Shown: in pieces, positions 1 through 9,851 of the stretch
Layout: each line of letters starts with the position of its first letter
Numbering within the stretch: the first letter of the stretch is position 1
Origin: Embleya sp042956465
GTDB taxonomy: Bacteria; Actinomycetota; Actinomycetes; Streptomycetales; Streptomycetaceae
NCBI RefSeq assembly: GCF_042956465.1
Contig: NZ_JBIBGL010000013.1
Coordinates: 62,001 to 126,000, forward strand
DNA: 64,000 nucleotides
Direction of reading: 5' to 3'
The notes under the pieces: model-generated
Databases searched by the model: none
What the model saw: the letters and a program-made list of their open reading frames with translations, nothing else
What the model was told of the DNA's origin: nothing
Position numbers and translations under genes: made by a program

Positions 1-82
1 GTACGGTTCGGGACCCGCCGCGGATCCCGGGCCGGGCGCGGGCCCCGACGACACCACGTTCGGCTACGGCCCCCCGCGCTAG
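1..82 (+). CDS. C-terminal end of an unidentified protein (5' truncated)
   Basis: The frame starting at base 2 is open to a TAG stop at 80-82. It encodes about 26 residues rich in Gly, Pro, Asp and Ala, which look like a disordered tail. It lies 76 bases upstream of the tubulin-like gene on the same strand, so it is probably the preceding gene of that operon. The fold cannot be judged from this fragment. From memory, related loci often carry a von Willebrand A protein here, but nothing in these bases shows that. Confidence 0.5.
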   Translation, partial: YGSGPAADPGPGAGPDDTTFGYGPPR

Positions 83-158
83 TGCTGTTGCGGTACCGGC
101 CGGGATGCGGGGTCCCGGCACCTGAACTCGCACGTCACGCACTTTTCGAGGAGGGCCC

Positions 159-3100
159 GTGGCAGCGCAAGGCCGCAGGGGCATGTCCATCCACCAGTCC
201 ATGCTGTTCGTGGGGCTGGGCGGTACCGGATGTCTGATCGGAGCCGAACTCGAACGACGGCTGCGCGAGGAACTGTGCGGTGCCGACGGCACCGGCCTGA
301 TGCAGCGGCTCGGCGGCCAACTGGCTCCGTACCAGCTGCCCAATTGCATCCAGTTCGTCTACGCCGACCTGAACGAGAACGAGTTGCAGCGCCAGCGGTT
401 GCGGGCCGCGCCGCCCGCACACCGGGCCGCCGCGGACCGCAACGCACACCTGACCACCCAGCTGGTGCCGCCGCTGAACACCTATCCCGAGGTGGCCCGT
501 TCGCTGCGGATCAACGCGGCGGAGGAGACCATCCCGTGGTTGCCCGCCCGGGAGGGCGAGCCGCGGGTGACGCCGCTGCGGCGCGGCGCGGGGCAGTTGC
601 CCACGGTCGGGCGCGCGGCCCTGTTCGAGACCTTCCGGCACGGACTCGCGCCCGCGATGGACCCGTTGCGTCGTGCGGTCGGCCTGATCAGCAACGGCAA
701 CGACCACCTGATGGCGCTCAGCGGCAGCCAGAACAACCGCAACACGTGCGACGTGTTCGTCGCCTTCTCGATCGCCGGCGGCACCGGGTGCGGGATCTTC
801 TACGACTACCTGCACCTGATCGGCGAGGCCTTCTCGCAGGGCTACGACGGCATCAAGATCTACCCGCTGGTGCTGATGCCGTCCGCCTTCGACGAGGAAC
901 GCGGCGGCGGACGCCCTGCGGTGCTCAACGCCGGCCGAGCGCTCCTGGACCTGTTCCAACTGGTCGACGACCAGAACGGGCAGTACGCCCAGGAGGAACT
1001 CGACACCGGGCTCGGCGCGCCGGCGGGCAACCTGGCCGTGCGCTATCCCGGCCTGGAGTCCACCCGGCTCAAGGCGGGCACCGTCCAGACCGGCTTCCTG
1101 TTCAGCCGCACCAGCGGAATCGAGCGCGAGGACCTGCACCGCTCGGTGGTCTCCCTGGTCATGTCGCTGATCGGCACCGGACTCAACCCGGGCGGGCCCG
1201 AGTTGGAGAACGCGGTCATCCAGGGCGACCTGTACCAGTCGTTCGCGGACAGTTTCATCAACGAGGGGGTCCGCCGCGAGATCCCGGCACCGAGCGGGAT
1301 CGGCGCGTGCGGGGTGTCCACCAGCCTGGTCGCCTCGATGACCGTGCCGGTGGACGAACTCGCCGACATCGTGGCCGGCCGGATGCTCGCCCAGGCCGTG
1401 CGCGACCTGACCTCGGACGTGCGGGTGTCCTCCGAGGCCAACCTGGAGCAGATCAAGTCCTTCATGTCGGTGTCCGGTCTGGGCGAACTGTGGTTGTGCG
1501 CACCGCCGCACGTCGCCGACCCGTCGCCGGCCAAGGGCGCGGCGGGCATCATGCAGGCGCTCAACGCGCGGACCCGGGCGATGGAGCAGGCGCTGCGCCA
1601 GCAGGAGGCCCAACTGCGGGCGCACACCGCACAGTTGGCCGAGGAGTTCAACCACGCCCGAGGGATTCGGCAACTGCTGTCCGACGGCGACCTGTTCCGG
1701 GCCCGCCGGGTGCTCTTCGGCGACCGGCGGCTGTACAGCGACACGGACCGGCCCGGGGTGGCCGGGCTGCTCGCGCACTGCAGCACCGAGCCGACGCCGC
1801 CGCCCGGGATCACCGTGAACGCGCCGCACATACCCGCGATCAAGGACCGCGCGGGCGGGGTGGTCAAGGCCAAGTGGGGCGACCCCGAGGTGCAGCGTGC
1901 GCTGAGCGCGCAGCAGCAGTGGTTCGAGTGGCGCTCGCGGCGCAACTGGCATGCCCAGTGGGGCGGTCAGGCCGAGGTGTGGGACCGCAAGATGGTCTAC
2001 CTGCGGCACGTCGTGGACGGCCTGGGGCAGGCCTTCAACGACCACCGCGACCAGGAGGAGGCGAACTTCGGCCGGGCCACCCGCGAGTTGTACCGGCAGC
2101 GCTCCGGGGTCTCCTACCTGCTGCCGCCGCAGGGCAACCTGGAGTCGTTCTACCGCCAGGTGTTGCGCCGCTTCGTGGACCGTGAGCGGCTGCCCGAGAC
2201 GGCCGGCGCCGCGCAGATCGTCGGCAAGCTGCTCGGCGCGGGCATCTGGCAGCGCGCCTACGAGTTGGGCGAGGAGCGCGAGGGCGGCCCGGTCGCCGTC
2301 GCCTACGTGCGCGACCAGATCAAGCAGCAGGTCAAGACCCTGTTCGTGCAGGCCGGCGAGCTCAACGCGCAGCCGCTGCTGCCGCCGGTGCGCGACCTGC
2401 TCACCCGCGCGGCGACCCGACGCGGCGCCGCGGTGGGCGAGGAGGACCTCGAACAGTTCGTGCAAAAGCTCGCGGGCATGTTGCCCAACGGCTTCTCGCC
2501 CGAGGGCAGCGGCGAACTCAAGGTGCTGATCGCCCACCCGGGCACCTCGCACGACATGGAGGTGCGGCAGTACCTGGAACGCATGTTGAACATCCCCAAC
2601 GAGCCGTCCCGCAAGATCGAGTTCCGCGCGGTCGAGCAGGAATCGATCGTGGTGGTGCTCTTCCGCAGTGCGATGAGCCTGACCGAGGTGCCCGAGGTGC
2701 GCCAGGTGCTCGCGCAATGGTCGCGCTCGCTGGACCGGCAGGACCCGGTCGACTTCCTCAAGTGGCGCCAGCGGCTGGGCTTCACCTACGACTGGCTGGC
2801 CACCACCGAGGGACACCGGGCGTACATCCTGCACCGGCTGCTGTGCGCGATGTGGAACGGGCAGATCGAGGTCGCGCGCGGGGACCGGTCCTCGCCCGAG
2901 GTGATCGACATCCGGCTGCCGCACGGACCGACCGTGATGAAGCTGCCGCTGCGCCCGTTCGACCGGGCCTCCTCGTGGGGCAGCCTGCTGCGCGCCTACG
3001 AGGAGTGGACGCTGACCGACGACGCGGCGGTGCGCCGGGAGTTCGCCAAGCAGCTGATGCTCACCTACCCCGAGGGCCTGGGCTCGCGGGTGCGCGAACC

Positions 3101-4133
3101 CTCGCCGCTGTACCGGCACTTCGTGCACGAGGTCGCGCCGCGGCAGGTCAGGGTGCTCAAGGAACTGCGCGACCGGCTGCCGGAGCGCAGTCGGGGCTGG
3201 GCGGAGGAACTGCTGCGGCTGTGGGAGGTCACCCTGCCCGCCGCACTCGACCTGTCCTTCCCCCACCAGAGCAGCACCCGGGATTCGCTGCGCGAGCTGG
3301 AGTACGACGATCCGATCTCGGGTCACGACGGGTTCGGCGGCGACCTGCGCGGTCAGGGAACGCGGGACCGGGACCGGGACCGGGATCGGGAGCGGGAGCG
3401 GGAGCGGGACGAGCGCGACTCGGGATGGGAGCGGCGGCCGGCCGAGCGGGTGCGCGACGACCGGGACGAGCCGGAGGACCGGGCCGAGCGCCGGGAGCCG
3501 CGACTGCCGCGGCAGACCCGGGACGACCGGGACGACGACCGCGACGACCGGGAGTGGGAGCGGCGGACCGGGCGCGAGTCGCGCGGTCCGGTGTTCGACA
3601 AGGACGACCCGGATCGGCGGGACGGCCGCGAGCCGAGGGAGCCGAGGGCCCCGCGGGAGCGGCGGGACGAGCATGAGCCGGGCGGTCCGCCGCAGTGGCG
3701 GGACCGCGCGCCGCGTGATCCGCAGGAGTGGCCACGGGAGCGCGACCCGCACGAGTTGCCCAAGACTCGCGACCCGCGTCGGCCGAACCCGGACACGCCC
3801 GAGCGGCGCGACCGCGGCCGCGACGATCGGGACGGCCCGGCCCGGCCGCCGACCGCCGAGCGGCGGCCCCGACGCGACCCGTACGACCCCTACGATCCGT
3901 ACGAGCCGGGGGAGCCGCGCGAGACCCGGGTGCCGCCGCCCGCCCGGGGCGCGGACGATCCGCACGACCCGTATCGGGCCCGGGACGCGCGCGGCCCGTT
4001 CGACCCGCGCGACCAAGGCGGGCGCGGCGACGCGGATCCCGCGGACCGCACGGTGCGCCTGGACGGCCTGGACCGGACCCTGCCGCTGCCGGACGAACAC
4101 GACGACCGCGAGCTGCCCGGAGGTGGCTGGTGA
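159..4133 (+). CDS. tubulin/FtsZ-like GTPase-domain protein with Arg/Asp-rich tail
   Basis: This 1,324-aa protein has a nucleotide-binding Rossmann start (GLGGTG at residues 19-24) and the tubulin/FtsZ signature glycine loop as GGTGCG at 207-212, where most family members have GGTGSG. I match it to the bacterial Tubulin_2 family, which is known from conflict-type gene clusters and not from cell division. The middle 800 residues are mixed helical with no domain I recognise. From about residue 1,060 onward the sequence is almost only Arg, Asp, Glu, Pro and Gly, with runs of alternating RD and RE, so it is a long charged disordered tail. The GTG start at 159 follows a GGAGG-type site at 149-154. 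An in-frame ATG at 183 is an alternative. The stop overlaps the next start by 4 bases, so the two genes are translationally coupled. The likely role is a GTP-dependent filament or switch at the head of the operon; that role is inferred. Confidence 0.8.
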   Translation: MAAQGRRGMSIHQSMLFVGLGGTGCLIGAELERRLREELCGADGTGLMQRLGGQLAPYQLPNCIQFVYADLNENELQRQRLRAAPPAHRAAADRNAHLTTQLVPPLNTYPEVARSLRINAAEETIPWLPAREGEPRVTPLRRGAGQLPTVGRAALFETFRHGLAPAMDPLRRAVGLISNGNDHLMALSGSQNNRNTCDVFVAFSIAGGTGCGIFYDYLHLIGEAFSQGYDGIKIYPLVLMPSAFDEERGGGRPAVLNAGRALLDLFQLVDDQNGQYAQEELDTGLGAPAGNLAVRYPGLESTRLKAGTVQTGFLFSRTSGIEREDLHRSVVSLVMSLIGTGLNPGGPELENAVIQGDLYQSFADSFINEGVRREIPAPSGIGACGVSTSLVASMTVPVDELADIVAGRMLAQAVRDLTSDVRVSSEANLEQIKSFMSVSGLGELWLCAPPHVADPSPAKGAAGIMQALNARTRAMEQALRQQEAQLRAHTAQLAEEFNHARGIRQLLSDGDLFRARRVLFGDRRLYSDTDRPGVAGLLAHCSTEPTPPPGITVNAPHIPAIKDRAGGVVKAKWGDPEVQRALSAQQQWFEWRSRRNWHAQWGGQAEVWDRKMVYLRHVVDGLGQAFNDHRDQEEANFGRATRELYRQRSGVSYLLPPQGNLESFYRQVLRRFVDRERLPETAGAAQIVGKLLGAGIWQRAYELGEEREGGPVAVAYVRDQIKQQVKTLFVQAGELNAQPLLPPVRDLLTRAATRRGAAVGEEDLEQFVQKLAGMLPNGFSPEGSGELKVLIAHPGTSHDMEVRQYLERMLNIPNEPSRKIEFRAVEQESIVVVLFRSAMSLTEVPEVRQVLAQWSRSLDRQDPVDFLKWRQRLGFTYDWLATTEGHRAYILHRLLCAMWNGQIEVARGDRSSPEVIDIRLPHGPTVMKLPLRPFDRASSWGSLLRAYEEWTLTDDAAVRREFAKQLMLTYPEGLGSRVREPSPLYRHFVHEVAPRQVRVLKELRDRLPERSRGWAEELLRLWEVTLPAALDLSFPHQSSTRDSLRELEYDDPISGHDGFGGDLRGQGTRDRDRDRDRERERERDERDSGWERRPAERVRDDRDEPEDRAERREPRLPRQTRDDRDDDRDDREWERRTGRESRGPVFDKDDPDRRDGREPREPRAPRERRDEHEPGGPPQWRDRAPRDPQEWPRERDPHELPKTRDPRRPNPDTPERRDRGRDDRDGPARPPTAERRPRRDPYDPYDPYEPGEPRETRVPPPARGADDPHDPYRARDARGPFDPRDQGGRGDADPADRTVRLDGLDRTLPLPDEHDDRELPGGGW

Positions 4134-6574
4134 CCGACTCCGTCGACGCGGGCGTGCCGCGCCCGCTGGTGGTCGTGGTCGACCTGCGCACCGAGTACGA
4201 GGCGGTCATGGCGGCCCGGCGGTTCGCCGACGTGCAGACCGCGTACGCGCGGACCCGGGTGCCCGCCGGCACCCTGAACGTGGCCGCCGACCGGGTGCTG
4301 GTGCTCGACTCCGTGGACGAACTGGTCGCCCATCGGCGGGCGTACGAACGCATCTTCGCCGGCGACTACATCAAGGTCGTGTGTGTCGCGGTCGGCTCGC
4401 CCGTGGACGGCTCGGTCGTCCTGCGCCGCCCGGGCCAACTCGTGGGCAGCGACGCGGCCACGCTGTGGGTCGGCGACGTCCGGGGCACCGACTGGGCGCC
4501 GGGCCGGGCGCCCGGCACCACCCTGCGGCCGGACGACGCGGACGCGCTCGCGCCGCTGGTGGACGTGCTCACCGAACCGGAGGTCTTCGACCACGTGCTG
4601 GCCGGCGTGACCGAGATGCCTCGCTCGATCGCCGCGCCGGGACTGAACGCGTTCGTGCACCGGATCCGCGACGACGCGGTACAGCGGGCCCGGATCCGCG
4701 CGGCACAGCGGCTGGTCGGCGCCGAGGGCGGGGTGGACGAGCCGTGGCCCGAGCCGCTCGCGGCCCTCGCCGACGGCCAGGGCGCCGGACTGGCCGCGGC
4801 CACCGGCGGCGTCCGCGAATGTGTGCGCGCCGACAGCCCGCTCGGCGCCCGGTGGGCGCACGCCGACCAGGGCTTCGGGCACGCGCAACGGAGCCTGTCG
4901 GTGCTGGCCGGTCCGCTCGCGCTGTACGGCTCGGGCGGCCGCGAAGGACCGCCGATCCACGACCGGATCACCGATGCCGCGACCGCGCTGGGCGAATATC
5001 GGGACCTGGTCCGGCAGACCGTGGGCCAGGGCGCGGCCGGCTTCGACGCGGATGGACGGGCCTGGCTGGACCAGGTCGGGGTGGTGATCCCCGAACCGCC
5101 CGGACTGAGCGTCACCTCGGTGGCGGGCGCGCTGCGCGAGCGCACCGCCGCCGCCTTCGACCGACCCGAGGGGTTGCGCGGACTGGCCGAGCGGCTGCGC
5201 GAGTTGGCCGACCGGATCAGCCCCGGCGCGGGCGCGTCGCGGGCGTACGAGGTGGACCGGACCTGCTCGGACGGCTTCCTCGCGCACTACCTGCGCCCGG
5301 CCGCTTTCCCGCTCGGTCCGGCGCATGTCGGGGTCGTCGGCGGGCTGTTGGCGGGCTCGTTCCTGATCGCGCTGTGGCCCGCCTTCGCGGTGCTCGGCGC
5401 CGTGCTCGCGGTGCTGCTCGCGGTGTTCGGATCGACCCTGATCGCGCTGCGCCGCCCCGATCGAGGGGGCGGCGCGACGTTGCCCGCCGAGGCGTTGTCG
5501 ATGATCGTGGCGGCCGGCCTGGTCGCGCTGATCGGGGCGGTCGGCGGGCTGCTCGCCGGGCGCGCCTGGGGGCCGCCGACCGGTGTCGGTCCGTTGGCCC
5601 TCGTGCTCGGCCTGGCGGTGCTCCTCGTGCTGCCCGGCGTGGACTGGACGGTGCGGGTGCGGCGCTGGGAGCGCACGCTGGCGCTCGGCGCGGCCGGTCG
5701 GGCTCTGCACGCACTGCACGCGCTGCTCGTGCGCACGGTGTGGAACGACTGGGCGCTGGCCGGTCCGCGTCGGGAGGCGGTGGACCGGGCGATCGTGCTG
5801 GCCGCGCTGCTGGAGGAGAGCGCCAAGGTCCTCGCCGAGAACGCGACCGCGATCGAGCGGCAGCTCGTGGGCGAGTCGGCGGCTCCCGAGTCGGCCGCGA
5901 CCGGCTACGGCACCGCCACCGCGCCGACCCCCGGTCGGCCCGCGCCGCCCTCGACGCCGCCGCCGAGCGCCGGCCCGAGCCTGTACGACGTCGTGCTCGG
6001 CGACCTGGTGGACGGACTGCACGCCGCGTTCGAACCGATGTGGTCGCTGCTCGAAGGGGACCCGGCGGAGGCATCGAGGCAGGGCACGGAACGCGAACTG
6101 CGGCGCGTGTTGCGCTCGTACGCCGACCACCTCGCGCACCACGGGATCCAGGCCGCGCCGCCGTTCGCCCGCCGCACCCAGGACCGCCCGCATGTCGGGA
6201 ACGCGGCCGGCGGCGATGCGGACCGGATCGCCGGGCTGCTCGCCCAGCCCGCGGACCGGTCCATGCTGCAGCTGTGCGCGACCGACCAGTTGATGTTGCT
6301 CGACCACGTCCCCACCCACATCCGCAGTGTGCGTTTCGCGCCGCGCGGGGTGCGCCCGGCGGTCCGCGAGGCGCTGCGCGAGCGCGGCGACGGTCATCTC
6401 ATGGACCACGAACTGGTGTGGACCGGCGCCGGCCGGATGGCCGGCGTGCTGCGCCTGCTGCCGCTGCTGCCGGGCTCGGTGGACGACGCCCGGATGTGGG
6501 AGGAGAGCGCCGACGGCGCCCCGGACCACGCGGGCGGATCGACCGCCGGCCACGACGACGGACGGGCCCGGTGA
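4130..6574 (+). CDS. four-helix membrane protein of the tubulin/GAP1 operon
   Basis: This 814-aa protein begins at a GTG that overlaps the previous TGA, with GGAGG at 4119-4123. The N-terminal 380 residues are soluble and open with a hydrophobic beta strand (PLVVVVDLRTEYEA) followed by an alpha/beta pattern. Two hydrophobic helical pairs follow at roughly residues 395-440 (VGVVGGLLAGSF onward) and 455-505, giving four probable membrane helices. The C-terminal 300 residues are again soluble. I recognise no named family. It is the only membrane protein of the operon, so it may anchor the tubulin-like and GTPase components to the membrane. Its end overlaps the next gene by 4 bases. An open frame extends upstream inside the tubulin gene, but it has shadow composition, so the GTG at 4130 is preferred. 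Confidence 0.75.
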   Translation: MTDSVDAGVPRPLVVVVDLRTEYEAVMAARRFADVQTAYARTRVPAGTLNVAADRVLVLDSVDELVAHRRAYERIFAGDYIKVVCVAVGSPVDGSVVLRRPGQLVGSDAATLWVGDVRGTDWAPGRAPGTTLRPDDADALAPLVDVLTEPEVFDHVLAGVTEMPRSIAAPGLNAFVHRIRDDAVQRARIRAAQRLVGAEGGVDEPWPEPLAALADGQGAGLAAATGGVRECVRADSPLGARWAHADQGFGHAQRSLSVLAGPLALYGSGGREGPPIHDRITDAATALGEYRDLVRQTVGQGAAGFDADGRAWLDQVGVVIPEPPGLSVTSVAGALRERTAAAFDRPEGLRGLAERLRELADRISPGAGASRAYEVDRTCSDGFLAHYLRPAAFPLGPAHVGVVGGLLAGSFLIALWPAFAVLGAVLAVLLAVFGSTLIALRRPDRGGGATLPAEALSMIVAAGLVALIGAVGGLLAGRAWGPPTGVGPLALVLGLAVLLVLPGVDWTVRVRRWERTLALGAAGRALHALHALLVRTVWNDWALAGPRREAVDRAIVLAALLEESAKVLAENATAIERQLVGESAAPESAATGYGTATAPTPGRPAPPSTPPPSAGPSLYDVVLGDLVDGLHAAFEPMWSLLEGDPAEASRQGTERELRRVLRSYADHLAHHGIQAAPPFARRTQDRPHVGNAAGGDADRIAGLLAQPADRSMLQLCATDQLMLLDHVPTHIRSVRFAPRGVRPAVREALRERGDGHLMDHELVWTGAGRMAGVLRLLPLLPGSVDDARMWEESADGAPDHAGGSTAGHDDGRAR

Positions 6575-7638
6575 GCGCGGTGGGCGAGTCCCGGGAGGAG
6601 AAGCTCGGATACACCGACCCCGAGGGCCGGTCGGTGGAACGCCGCGTCGAGTTCGGCCCGGACCGGCCGGTCGCTCCCGGCCGACCCTTTCGGATCCGCG
6701 ACGTGCGGGACGTGGAGGACGGCAGCACGTTCGTGCAAAAGCGCCTGGGGCCACTGGACGCACGTCGCCGGGTCGGCGCGGAGGCGGGCCTGGAGACCGA
6801 GATCCGGGTGCTGCTGCGGCTCGCGCGCACGTTCGGCCCGGCCGACCATCCGCGTGAGCTGGCCCGTATCGCCGGGCACGACTTCGACGGCGTCGAGCCG
6901 TTCCTGCTGCTGGAGGCGGTGCCCTGCCCGCCTGCCGAGGACGTGGTGGGCAAGCTGCTGACCGAGGAGCAGGACGCCTTTCGGCGGGCGCTCTTTCGTA
7001 CCGTCCGCCACCTGGAGACGGCCGGCGTCGTGCACGGCGACCTGACCCCCACCAGCGTGCGCTGGCAGCGCGAGCAGCGCCGGTTGTACATCGCCGACTT
7101 CGACCACGCCGCCCTCGCGGGCGAGCCGCGCAGCAGCCTGGGCACCGCGCTGTGGGCCGCGCCGGGCCCACTGCGCGGACCCGGACCCGCCGATCCGCGC
7201 GACGACCTGTGGTCGGCCGCGCAGGTCGCCTACCACGTCACCACCTCCCGCCCGGTCCGCCAGGGCATGATCCCGGTCGGCGTGGAGAGCCAGGGCGTAC
7301 TGCTCGACCTGTTCCAGGGCGTGTTCGAGCCGGACGCGCAGCGCCGGCCGGGCGCGGCGGAGGTGCTGCGCCGACTCGCCGAACCGGACCCGTACGTGCA
7401 CGGCCATGCCCAGTACGACCCGCTCGCCGAGGGCCGGCGCGGCTACGAGGCGGCCCTGCAGCGCAAACGGCAGCGCATGCCGCTGGAGGGGCAGCCGTCG
7501 CCGACGGCCGCGTCCGACGGCCCGCGGTCCGCCTTCGCCCCGCCGCCGGCCGGCATCCCGCCCAAACCGGCGAATCCGCCGGTGTCCGAGCCGAGGCCGG
7601 GTCGGTTCCGGCTCTTCGGAAAGAACCAACCGAATTGA
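6571..7638 (+). CDS. atypical protein-kinase-like protein (probable pseudokinase)
   Basis: This 355-aa protein keeps the outline of a protein kinase. It has a VQKR strand with a possible ATP-anchoring Lys near residue 55, a helix-C-like ETEIRVLLRL, a catalytic-loop HGDLTPTSV at about 156-164, and IADFDHAAL in place of a DFG motif. The loop keeps the catalytic Asp, but the usual Lys and Asn after it are Thr and Ser, and DFG is DFD, so activity is doubtful. There is no clear glycine-rich loop. The last 80 residues are Pro- and Ala-rich and end in a basic patch. The GTG start overlaps the preceding stop. Its position between the membrane protein and the GTPase fusion suggests a scaffold or regulator of the GTPases. 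An active divergent kinase is the alternative. Confidence 0.7.
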   Translation: MSAVGESREEKLGYTDPEGRSVERRVEFGPDRPVAPGRPFRIRDVRDVEDGSTFVQKRLGPLDARRRVGAEAGLETEIRVLLRLARTFGPADHPRELARIAGHDFDGVEPFLLLEAVPCPPAEDVVGKLLTEEQDAFRRALFRTVRHLETAGVVHGDLTPTSVRWQREQRRLYIADFDHAALAGEPRSSLGTALWAAPGPLRGPGPADPRDDLWSAAQVAYHVTTSRPVRQGMIPVGVESQGVLLDLFQGVFEPDAQRRPGAAEVLRRLAEPDPYVHGHAQYDPLAEGRRGYEAALQRKRQRMPLEGQPSPTAASDGPRSAFAPPPAGIPPKPANPPVSEPRPGRFRLFGKNQPN

Positions 7639-7663
7639 ACGCGACGGCAGGTGAGGTCGGCTG

Positions 7664-9850
7664 ATGTTGCATCAGATCGTGTACCGCTGGGACCCCGACG
7701 GGCTGCTCGGGCGCCGCGGCATCGTCCCGGTCGCCACGTCCCTGAGCCGCGACGAACTCTTCGGCTGGCACACCCGCACCCGGCTGGCCGACGCGGTCAC
7801 GATGGACTACGGCGACCCCGCCTGCCCGGCCTCCAGCGTGTGTCTGCTCGACACCCCGCTGGGCGTCGCCCTGGTGCGCCGCGCGTTCACCGCGGACGCT
7901 CGCCGGCAGCGGCTGAACAACTCCGCGCACGTCCTGGTCGGTCCCCGGGACAGCATCGCGCCGTTCGACGCCATCGCGTGGGGCGCGCTGGAGGCGCGTG
8001 CCCCCGGCGCGCTGGACCCGGACCGGACCCCGGCCGGGTACGGCCTCCAGCCGCTCGCGGACGAGCGGCTGGCCGAGGCGTTCGAACTCGCCGCCGGCGA
8101 CCTGCACGAGCGGGCCCGCCGGCTCGGTGATCCGCTCGAGGTGTTCACCGCCGCGGTGCTGCGCGGGCCCCGGGCCAAGGTGGCCCTGCTGCCGGCCACC
8201 GCCGAGGACGCCACGGCGCTGTTGTGGGGCCTGCAACACCTGCTCACCGCGCTGCTGCCGGGGCCGTGGACGTTCTCCACCTTCGAGGTCGACGACACGG
8301 CTCCCGACCCCCAGGGCGCGCCCAGGTTCGTCACCCTGCCCCGGGTGCCCGGAGCCGGACCCGGGACCCGGGTGCGGGTCGATCTGACCGGACGCGACGA
8401 GCCGTTCGACGCGCATCGCGAACTCGCCCGGCGGATGGTGAAGTACTACGTGGGCGAGGGGTGGGCGGGCTTCCATCGGCTGCTCAACGTGCCCACCGAG
8501 GTGCACACGCTGCCCGAGGGCACCCGGGTCGAGGAGATCCGGAGCCGACTGGACGCGCTCGGCGCCCGTCAGGAGGCCCGGGCCAAGCCGCGCGAGCCGC
8601 GCGAGCCGCGTGAACAGCCGCGTGAGCCGCGTGAACGGCCCGAGCCGCGCGCGGCCCGAGCGGAGCCGCCGGAGCCGGGCACCCGCGAGATGCCGCGCGT
8701 GCCGCCGCGGACGCCGCCCTCCACCGCACCACCGGTCGCCGGCCCGGCGACCGGCCCCATCGACCCGAATCGACCCGAGGTGCGCTGTCCCTATTGCCTG
8801 GACCTGATCCGGTGGAACGAGAACGACCTCTACGAGCGCGACGACCGGCTGCGCTACGAACGGGTGGACCTGAGCACGGTCACCGACCCGGTCAAGCGGC
8901 ACGACCGGCTGCGCGCGACCTTCATGCGCTGCCCCAACCCGGCCGGGGACGAGGAGCGCGAGCACTACCTGCCGACCAACTACCTGATCCACGAACCGCC
9001 GCTGGTGATCGGGCTGATCGGTGACGGCCTCTCCGGCAAGACGCACCTGCTCGCCGCGATGATCGCCGAGATCGACGCCGGCGGATTGCGTCCGTACGGC
9101 GTGACGCACGCGCCGGTGGATCCCGACCAGCATCAGGACTACCTGCGCAACCGGGTCGATCCGCTCCAGCGCGGGACCATGCTCGCGACCACGGTCAACC
9201 ACCAGGGCAACCTCGTCCAGTTCGCCGACGCGCTGCTGCTGCGCTCGGCCGGCCGGACCCGGCCGATCGCCTTCTTCGACGTCAGCGGCGAGGACCTGGC
9301 CAGGGGCGGTCGCGAGATGCAGTTCCTGGCCGCGGCGGACGCGTTCGTGTTCGTGGTGGACCCGGTGGTCGCGGTCGACCTGCCCGAGTTGCGCCGGCTG
9401 ACCGGCGACGGCGAGGACTCGCCCGGTGTCCGCCGGGGCGACCGGACCTTCGCCGCGGTGATGGACCGACTGCCGCGTACCGCGGAGTTGCTCGGCCAGC
9501 CGGTCGCGGTCGCGGTGACAAAGTCCGACCTGATCCGGTTCGAGCCGCCCGTGGACGCCTGGTTGGGCTCGCACCCGCCCAGGCCCGGTCGGGTGGATCC
9601 GGCGCGGGTGGCCGCCGAGAGCCGCGACGTGTACTCGTTTTTGTACGCCCACGACGCGGTGGCCTGGCTCAGCCCGTTCGAGGAATTCCGGCGCTGCACG
9701 ATGCATTTCGTGTCGGCCACCGGTGCGCGCGATCGGGACGGCCGCTTCCCCGGCGGCATCCGGCCGCGTCGTGTTCTCGAACCCGTCGTGTCGATCCTGG
9801 CGATGTGCGACATGCTCGATCAGGCCGGGGTCGAGCGCGTGGGGGTGTGA
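7664..9850 (+). CDS. GAP1-type N-terminal domain fused to zinc-ribbon and TRAFAC-like GTPase
   Basis: This 728-aa protein is a fusion. Residues 1-300 are a domain shared with the next two genes, with the signature QIVYRW near the start, then NNSAHVLVGP, then a LLWGL block followed by TFSTFE. I match this to the GTPase-associated protein 1 N-terminal family. A charged Pro/Arg/Glu linker (PREPREPREQPREPRER) spans about 305-335. A CPYC knuckle at 375-378, with a later Cys, looks like half of a zinc ribbon. The C-terminal domain is a P-loop GTPase: G1 GDGLSGKTH at 453-461, G3 DVSGED near 540, and a G4-like TKSD near 619. The linkage places a switch GTPase in cis with its predicted partner domain. 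The ATG at 7664 lies 25 bases after the kinase-like gene. The exact GTPase subfamily is uncertain. Confidence 0.75.
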   Translation: MLHQIVYRWDPDGLLGRRGIVPVATSLSRDELFGWHTRTRLADAVTMDYGDPACPASSVCLLDTPLGVALVRRAFTADARRQRLNNSAHVLVGPRDSIAPFDAIAWGALEARAPGALDPDRTPAGYGLQPLADERLAEAFELAAGDLHERARRLGDPLEVFTAAVLRGPRAKVALLPATAEDATALLWGLQHLLTALLPGPWTFSTFEVDDTAPDPQGAPRFVTLPRVPGAGPGTRVRVDLTGRDEPFDAHRELARRMVKYYVGEGWAGFHRLLNVPTEVHTLPEGTRVEEIRSRLDALGARQEARAKPREPREPREQPREPRERPEPRAARAEPPEPGTREMPRVPPRTPPSTAPPVAGPATGPIDPNRPEVRCPYCLDLIRWNENDLYERDDRLRYERVDLSTVTDPVKRHDRLRATFMRCPNPAGDEEREHYLPTNYLIHEPPLVIGLIGDGLSGKTHLLAAMIAEIDAGGLRPYGVTHAPVDPDQHQDYLRNRVDPLQRGTMLATTVNHQGNLVQFADALLLRSAGRTRPIAFFDVSGEDLARGGREMQFLAAADAFVFVVDPVVAVDLPELRRLTGDGEDSPGVRRGDRTFAAVMDRLPRTAELLGQPVAVAVTKSDLIRFEPPVDAWLGSHPPRPGRVDPARVAAESRDVYSFLYAHDAVAWLSPFEEFRRCTMHFVSATGARDRDGRFPGGIRPRRVLEPVVSILAMCDMLDQAGVERVGV

Positions 9851-9851
9851 G

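Noticed and set aside
135..4100. Open antisense frame of about 1,320 codons under the tubulin-like gene
   Set aside because: High GC produces long open frames; its composition is shadow-like (Leu/Val/Pro/Arg-rich) and the opposite strand has clear domain motifs.
3340..4130. Repetitive CG-rich stretch read as a DNA repeat array or CRISPR
   Set aside because: It is the codon-level outcome of Arg/Asp-rich coding, with no regular spacers.
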